Assembly (NCBI GenBank): GCA_964570845.1
Contig: CAZMZB010000001.1
Span: 248,001-312,000, forward strand
Direction: 5' to 3'
DNA from: CAZLCC01 sp964570845
Lineage (GTDB): Bacteria; Patescibacteriota; Saccharimonadia; Saccharimonadales; Saccharimonadaceae
Length of the DNA stretch: 64,000 nt
Of this stretch, positions 59,326 to 64,000 are shown piece after piece. A model generated the notes under the pieces. It saw nothing but the letters and a program-made list of their open reading frames with translations, was not told where the DNA came from and made no database searches. The position numbers and the translations under genes were made by a program. The first letter of the stretch is position 1. The number at the start of each line of letters is the position of its first letter.

Positions 59326-59418
59326 TGGCGGAGAGAGAGGGATTCGAACCCTCGCGCCAGGTTTCCCCGACCTAACGATTTAGCAAACCGTCCCCTTCAA
59401 CCACTTGGGTACCTCTCC
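59326..59418 (-). tRNA. tRNA-Ser (anticodon GCU)
   Basis: A 93-nt type II tRNA with encoded CCA. Acceptor GGAGAGG pairs with TCTCTCC with one G-U wobble. The anticodon loop is TTGCTAA (GCT), with a long variable arm and T-loop TTCGAAT. Confidence 0.93.
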
Positions 59419-59448
59419 ACTCAAAACATTATACAAGAGGGGTTGAGT

Positions 59449-61345
59449 TTACGGCAATTGAAATTTCACTGGTGTCGACTGATTCGTGGTATTTCCATTT
59501 CCGAGTTGACCATAATTATTGCGACCAGCGCAGTAGACCTGACTATCTGAAGCTACGGCACAAGTGTTTTCGTATCCCAGAGTAACTTCTTTTGCCGTTA
59601 CATTAGATGGCAAGTTAAACTTCGCAGGCGTTGACTGATTGGTCGTATTGCCGTTGCCAAGTTGGCCATAGTTGTTATTGCCTGCACAGTAAACCTGGTT
59701 GTTTCTTGCAGCTATAGCACAAGTATTAAGACCGGATGTTACGGCACTGCGGACTGCCCTGACAGGTAAATTAAATATCACTGGTGTTGACTGATTGGTC
59801 GTATTACCATTACCGAGCTGGCCATATTGATTTCTCCCAGCACAGTACATATTACTGGTTGTTCTAATAACACATATATGTTCGGCTTGTGTTCCCTGAA
59901 AAGTGGCAAAAGCTAGAACCTGAAAGCTTCCCCCAAAGCCCACGGGAGAGTTCGCTTGGTTTGTCGTTCCATTACCAAGCTGACCGTAATGATTGGCACC
60001 GCTACACCAAGCAGTAGTACTGAGACCGATAGCACATGTATTATAAATACCGAGTTGTATACCACTGGAAGAATTCCAACCAGCCCCCCCAAAAACTATG
60101 GGGGTAGTACTCTGGCTAGTACCGCCGTTACCTAGGGCTCCATAGGAACCGTATCCAGCACAATACGTCCACGCCCAACCAGTCATTTCAGTGTCATTAC
60201 CCGCGGCGCATATATTGCTTGTGCCAACAGTAACGTTAATAACTGCGTTGAATTCACTGCCAACAAAATTGTTGTTAAATAATACCGGTGTTGACTGATT
60301 GGTCGTATTACCATTACCGAGCTGGCCATATTGATTCACACCTGCACAGTATACTCTCCCCAGACTCAAACTTGAGTTGGAAGTTACGGCGCAAGTGCCG
60401 CGAAACCCGGTCGAAACCTGTGTGGCAGTCAACCCGCTTGGCAAATTAAACTTCACCGGTGTTGACTGATTGGTCGTATNNNNNNNNNNNNNNNNNNNNN
60501 NNNNNNNNNNNNNNNNNNNNNNNNNNNNNNNNNNNNNNNNNNNNNNNNNNNNNNNNNNNNNNNNNNNNNNNNNNNNNNNCGCTTGGCAAATTAAACTTCA
60601 CCGGTGTTGACTGATTGGTCGTATTACCATTACCTAACTGACCGGAACTACCATCTCCAGCGCAGTATATTTGACTATCAGATGCTAAAACGCACGTATG
60701 ATAGCCACCGATGCTAATATCAATCGCAGTCAACCCGCTTGGCAAATTAAACTTCACCGGTGTTGACTGATTGGTCGTATTACCATTACCGAGCTGGCCA
60801 TATTGATTTCTCCCAGCACAATAAACTTGCATGTCTGAAGCCAAGGTACATGCGAAAGGAACAGTATCATTACTTACTCTTACTTTCTCCGCGCTTATTC
60901 CTCCCCCCTCTACCCCTATCACTATTTGGCTTTTTGCTGTATACGTTTTGCTCAGAGCAGTAAGAGTAACGGAGCCGGTAGAAGTCGTCGTAGAGGGCTC
61001 ACTACTACTACCGCTGCTGGGGACGCTGACACTAAATGTAGACGTCCAGCCCTCTCCTTCGGCTAAAGTGGTACCAGCACTGCTCGTGCCGCTACAGGTG
61101 CTGTTTGGTTTTAAGGGGTTAGTCCAGTAGTTAGTTTTGTTTTTATTTAAACAATCGGTAGCAAAAGCAACGCCGGCTTGAGCAGCATTGTTGGCTTGTT
61201 GTTGCCAATGCTGATCCTGGAGGACTTTGGTAATGGAGGTACTGGAGACGAGGGTGGAGGCTCCCACAATCATAAGAATGGTGCCCACAAGAACAAGTGT
61301 CGGAAGGGCGAAGGCGCGCTGAGTTTGTATTTTATATGTATGCAT
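59449..61345 (-). CDS. Prepilin-like protein with RCC1-type repeats (copy B), interrupted by an assembly gap
   Basis: Two frames, 61345 to about 60580 and 60479 to 59449, are parts of one gene broken by 100 N. The start MHTYKIQTQRAFALPTLVLV has a prepilin-like helix (VLVGTILMIVGASTLVSS), then QDQHWQQQANNAAQAGVAFATDC, very close to copy A. A Ser/Thr-rich linker and many RCC1-type repeats follow, with the core YGQLGNGNTTNQSTPVKFNLPS. Near-identical repeats at both gap edges explain the assembly failure, and the true number of repeats is unknown. Export and beta-propeller fold are inferred as for copy A. Confidence 0.78.
60480..60579. other. Assembly gap (100 N)
   Basis: Exactly 100 unknown bases, a conventional placeholder length. 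Repeats encoding TNQSTPVKFNLPSG-type units occur on both sides, so real sequence may be longer or shorter. Confidence 0.98.
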
Positions 61346-61373
61346 AAATAGTGTCTATCTGTTACCCTAACAG

Positions 61374-61422
61374 TTCTTTTACTAAGAGTATAAGCATTCT
61401 AAGAAGTAAACACAAGGGGTAT
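61374..61422. repeat. 49-bp promoter repeat, copy B
   Basis: Identical to 58961-59009 and placed at a similar distance before RCC1 gene B. The rest of 61346-61467 holds only the downstream end of the ABC permease region. Confidence 0.9.
61387..61415 (-). promoter_or_regulatory. Promoter of RCC1 gene B
   Basis: Minus strand TTGTGT, 17 bp, TATACT, identical to the copy A promoter and 42 bp upstream of the ATG at 61345. Confidence 0.55.
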
Positions 61423-61467
61423 GGATATTGTGTGGCAAATGGGGTGGACTAATGAGGCTGTCAAAAT

Positions 61468-62691
61468 CTAATCGTGGTGCCGCAGGGCATTGATGGGATC
61501 TTTTCTGGCCGCTCTTATTGCCGGAAACAGACCAAAAATGATACCAACACTCAGAGAAAGTCCAAGCGTAATAGCTAAAATAGTCCACGTAAAGGCAGGT
61601 AGAATTCCCATAAATAAACCAATAATGAGCGCAAGGCAATAAGCGACAATAAGGCCAATAATGCCACCACTTAAGCTCATGGCAACAGCTTCGATTAAAA
61701 ATTGTGAAAGAATCTTCTTATTGCTTGCTCCAAGTGATTTGCGAATACCAATTTCTCTCGTTCTTTCCGACACGCTGACTAACATAATATTCATGATTCC
61801 AATACCGCCAACTACCAGTGACACGGCAGCAACTGTACTGGTCAAAATGAGTACCGCGTGATAGAAACTGCTCGATATATTACCGGCTTCTTCTCCTGTT
61901 AAAACGATAAAGTCGTATTCACCGCTGTGATTGACCTGGATACTTTTTGTCAGTGAATCAACTACTGTCTCAATTTTGCCAGGGTCTTTGACTTGTACGT
62001 TAATCTGTTGAATTTGTGCGATACCCTGATTAAAGCTTTTACCACCATCAAGACTAATAATTGCCCCGTTGTTTATATTGACACCATTAATACCAATAGG
62101 GTTGTCTACCTTTTTCAAAACTCCAATGACAGTATGTTCTTCGCCTCGAATGGTAATAATTTTTCCGATTGCCTGATCGGTGCCGAATAAGTCAACGGCA
62201 AGTTGTTTGCCGATAACAACGGTGTTACGTTCTGTTATTCCGTCGATAAACTGACCTTGCGTCGCTTCAAGCTTTAGGATAGGAGCAAGTTCTGGACCGG
62301 TTGCGATAACGGGAGCATCAGGGGCCATTTTTTTCCCATTTTTAACACTGGCGTTAATTAACATAATTGGTGCGGCAGCGCTAACGTTTTTATCGTTTTG
62401 CGCGCTCGCGACGTCGGTTTCCGTGAGTGTTGTAGTGGCATAAGACTGTAAGGGGCTATAATTAATAATTCCGCTATTGACACCTTGAGATACTTTATTT
62501 GGACGAATGAGAACAATTTTTTTATCAAGCTGCTGCACTTGCTGGGTGATTGTTTGTTTCGCGCCCTCGCCAATCGCCAGCACAAGCGTAATGGAGACAA
62601 CCCCGATAATGACACCGAGGGTGGTTAGGCCGGTTCGAGATTTGCTGCCGCGAAGTGCTTCAAGTGCGATACGAAAATTTGCGCCAAACAT
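61468..62691 (-). CDS. MacB-type ABC transporter permease (FtsX domain)
   Basis: The 407-residue protein has the MacB/LolC layout. A first hydrophobic helix (TTLGVIIGVVSITLVLAIGEGAK) follows the FRIALEALRGSKSRTGLTTLG start. A large extracytoplasmic MacB_PCD domain runs from about 50 to 275 (with VVIGKQLAVDLFG and IRGEEHTVIGVL). Three C-terminal helices follow, with the conserved GGIGIMNIMLVSVSERTREIGIRKSLGA. It ends at PAIRAARKDPINALRHHD, the family's C-terminus. It works with the ATPase gene immediately upstream (1-bp overlap). Substrate unknown; lipoproteins, peptides or toxins are typical. Confidence 0.9.
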   Translation of the reverse strand: MFGANFRIALEALRGSKSRTGLTTLGVIIGVVSITLVLAIGEGAKQTITQQVQQLDKKIVLIRPNKVSQGVNSGIINYSPLQSYATTTLTETDVASAQNDKNVSAAAPIMLINASVKNGKKMAPDAPVIATGPELAPILKLEATQGQFIDGITERNTVVIGKQLAVDLFGTDQAIGKIITIRGEEHTVIGVLKKVDNPIGINGVNINNGAIISLDGGKSFNQGIAQIQQINVQVKDPGKIETVVDSLTKSIQVNHSGEYDFIVLTGEEAGNISSSFYHAVLILTSTVAAVSLVVGGIGIMNIMLVSVSERTREIGIRKSLGASNKKILSQFLIEAVAMSLSGGIIGLIVAYCLALIIGLFMGILPAFTWTILAITLGLSLSVGIIFGLFPAIRAARKDPINALRHHD

Positions 62692-63443
62692 TATTTCTTA
62701 GATCCTTTTTTTAATTTCCCAAGCGGCTTTTTAGCAGACGTATCTTTTTCGGGTTCCGGGTACTTGCTGTCTTTATCTATCTTACCATCAAGCATATGAA
62801 TAATTCTGTCAGCATAACTAGTCAGACGAGGGTTGTGCGTCACCATGATAATTGTATTGCCTCGTTGGTGAATATCGCTTAGTTCTTCCATAATAATCTC
62901 ACTTGATTTTGAATCCAGGTTGCCTGTCGGTTCGTCTGCCAGAATGATAGACGGATTGTTGACCAGTGCTCTGGCAATTGCCACACGCTGCAATTGTCCG
63001 CCGGAAAGTTGATAGGGCATATAATATTCTCGCTCTTGCAAGTGAAAAAGAGACAGCATCTTACTGGCTTTTTGTAAGCGTTTGGTATATGAAATACCGC
63101 TATAGGTGAGGGGAAGCGATACGTTTTCAATGATACTCATCCGATTAAGCAAATTAAAATGTTGAAACACAAACCCAATATCATTACCGCGAATTTTTGC
63201 CCGGCGTTCTTCACTTAAGTGTGCGGCTTCTTTGTCGTTTAATAAGTAAGTACCATCTGTTGGTCGATCAAGTAAACCCAGAATATTGAGTAAGGTTGTT
63301 TTGCCGCATCCGCTTGGACCCATGATGGCGACAAATTCACCTTTTTCGATCGTTACATCGAGGCCATTTAGCGCCATAACCGCAGCTTCATTACGGCCAA
63401 ATTGCTTCTTTAAATTGTTCAAATGAATAACAGGTGGTGGCAT
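62691..63443 (-). CDS. MacB-type ABC transporter ATP-binding protein
   Basis: Start at ATG 63443 (MPPPVIHLNNLKKQFG), as expected for this family; the longer frame is discarded. The protein of about 250 residues has Walker A GPSGCGKTT, Q-loop FVFQHFNLLNRMS, signature LSGGQLQRVAIARAL, Walker B IILADEPTGNLDS and switch VTHNP. The GNLDS D-loop is typical of the LolD/MacB/FtsE group. The C-terminus is a charged extension (KDTSAKKPLGKLKKGSKK). It forms a two-gene operon with the permease. Confidence 0.92.
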   Translation of the reverse strand: MPPPVIHLNNLKKQFGRNEAAVMALNGLDVTIEKGEFVAIMGPSGCGKTTLLNILGLLDRPTDGTYLLNDKEAAHLSEERRAKIRGNDIGFVFQHFNLLNRMSIIENVSLPLTYSGISYTKRLQKASKMLSLFHLQEREYYMPYQLSGGQLQRVAIARALVNNPSIILADEPTGNLDSKSSEIIMEELSDIHQRGNTIIMVTHNPRLTSYADRIIHMLDGKIDKDSKYPEPEKDTSAKKPLGKLKKGSKK

Positions 63444-63571
63444 AATTAATCTCGCAGTTTGAATTGAGTATTTTGTTATATCTATTATACGTACTGTCAA
63501 GACCTGTAAGCAAGAGTAAAACAAGGTGTAAATAACAACTATCTGTGAGTGCGGTATACTTTAAACTATGC

Positions 63572-63663
63572 GGAGAGGTGCAGGAGTGGTTGAACTGGCA
63601 CGCCTGGAAAGCGTGTAGGCGTTGCAAAATGTCTCGAGGGTTCGAATCCCTCTCTCTCCGCCA
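63572..63663 (+). tRNA. tRNA-Ser (anticodon GGA)
   Basis: A 92-nt type II tRNA with encoded CCA. Acceptor GGAGAGG pairs with TCTCTCC, anticodon stem CACGC/GCGTG encloses CTGGAAA with anticodon GGA at 63606-63608, with a long variable arm and T-loop TTCGAAT. Confidence 0.95.
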
Positions 63664-63710
63664 CGACAAACAGTACTCTTTAGGGCGTTATTTTCTTTGT
63701 GCTTATGCTG

Positions 63711-63716
63711 TATACT
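63711..63716 (+). promoter_or_regulatory. -10 of the right-edge gene, possibly leaderless
   Basis: TATACT ends only 6 nt before the ATG at 63723, leaving no room for a ribosome-binding site. Confidence 0.4.
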
Positions 63717-63722
63717 AAAACC

Positions 63723-64000
63723 ATGCAGCCGGACGAGCAAAAAAATTATTGGCAACCAGAAGAAAGCGAAGGACAACACACTGATACTCCGGAGCAACCC
63801 CCTATCAGTCAGCCGGAGCAGGCTCGTGACTCAAAACAAGATAACAAAGCGCCGATTGACGAGTCGGTCAACTGGGAAGCCTCTGAATATATTTATCGGG
63901 AAAAGGATTTTTTATGGTTTCTTTCACTTATAATTATTACAATTGCTTTGATGGCATTTGCTTACTTTATTTTAGCATCACCAACCTTTACTGTTTTAAT
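63723..64000 (+). CDS. Partial CPR-type membrane protein (N-terminus only)
   Basis: The frame is open from ATG 63723 to the window edge (92 codons). After an acidic, Gln/Pro-rich N-terminus (1-45), it has VNWEASEYIYREKDFLWFLS, leading into a hydrophobic helix (LIIITIALMAFAYFILA). The W-x-A-S-E-x-I...KD-x-x-W-x motif directly before a helix is one I associate with a widespread CPR membrane protein of unknown function. The C-terminus lies outside the window. Confidence 0.6.
   Translation, partial: MQPDEQKNYWQPEESEGQHTDTPEQPPISQPEQARDSKQDNKAPIDESVNWEASEYIYREKDFLWFLSLIIITIALMAFAYFILASPTFTVL

Noticed and set aside
57207..61345. Direct-repeat array that could suggest CRISPR
   Set aside because: The repeats are in frame, about 150 bp apart and encode RCC1-type blades. 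There are no short spacers and no cas genes.

Overview
The window looks like a chromosomal segment of a Candidate Phyla Radiation (Patescibacteria) bacterium, most likely Candidatus Saccharibacteria (TM7). This is inferred from gene content, not from a marker phylogeny. Supporting points are an AT-rich, compact genome; ordinary use of TGA as a stop, which argues against Gracilibacteria and Absconditabacteria; a chromosomal type IV secretion (T4SS) locus with many small two-helix pilins; several CPR-type hypothetical proteins; and a secreted protein and a tiny gene that resemble actinobacterial proteins, the hosts of cultivated Saccharibacteria.

Layout. (1) 1-18281: a surface-glycan locus. It has GT2, GT4 and two paralogous GT-C membrane glycosyltransferases, a UDP-GlcNAc 2-epimerase, an FkbM methyltransferase, a polysaccharide pyruvyl transferase and a Wzm/Wzt-type ABC exporter. 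A putative wall-active secreted protein (9711-11429) sits inside it. (2) 18291-24346: the replication-origin region jag-yidC-rnpA-rpmH < > dnaA-dnaN-recF, with DnaA-box-like sites on both sides of dnaA. (3) 24343-42307: a T4SS-like envelope machine. A seven-gene minus-strand operon encodes a PrgI-like protein, a TraC-like protein, VirB4, a large membrane protein with an M15-like domain, a four-domain wall hydrolase and two membrane-anchored unknowns. A VirB6-like polytopic protein and a plus-strand array of five small pilin-like proteins follow. (4) 42375-57184: housekeeping genes: hsp20, a frame-disrupted comF, tRNA-Ser(UGA), a HIT protein, valS, tsaD, a MurE-type ligase, a phosphohexomutase, groES-groEL behind a CIRCE operator, a Nudix hydrolase and a sugar-phosphate isomerase. 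Small unknown genes are mixed in. (5) 57207-61345: two paralogous secreted RCC1-repeat proteins with prepilin-like N-termini, sharing a 49-bp promoter repeat. Between them lie tRNA-Ser(GCU), a 57-residue actinobacterial-looking gene and a decayed tRNA-Ser. The second RCC1 gene is interrupted by a 100-N assembly gap. (6) 61468-64000: a MacB-type ABC pair, tRNA-Ser(GGA) and the start of a CPR-type membrane protein.

How the genes may work together (inference): most of the window builds the cell surface. The glycan locus makes and exports a polysaccharide. YidC/Jag supports membrane insertion. The T4SS-like machine, with its own wall-cutting enzymes and pilins, and the RCC1 pilin-like proteins are candidates for contact with a host cell. 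No coupling ATPase (VirD4), relaxase, transposase or CRISPR array was found in the window, so the T4SS is more likely a resident secretion or surface apparatus than a complete conjugative element. Promoters with an extended -10 (TGn upstream of the hexamer) recur, and several genes have a -10-like hexamer so close to the ATG that the mRNA may be leaderless.
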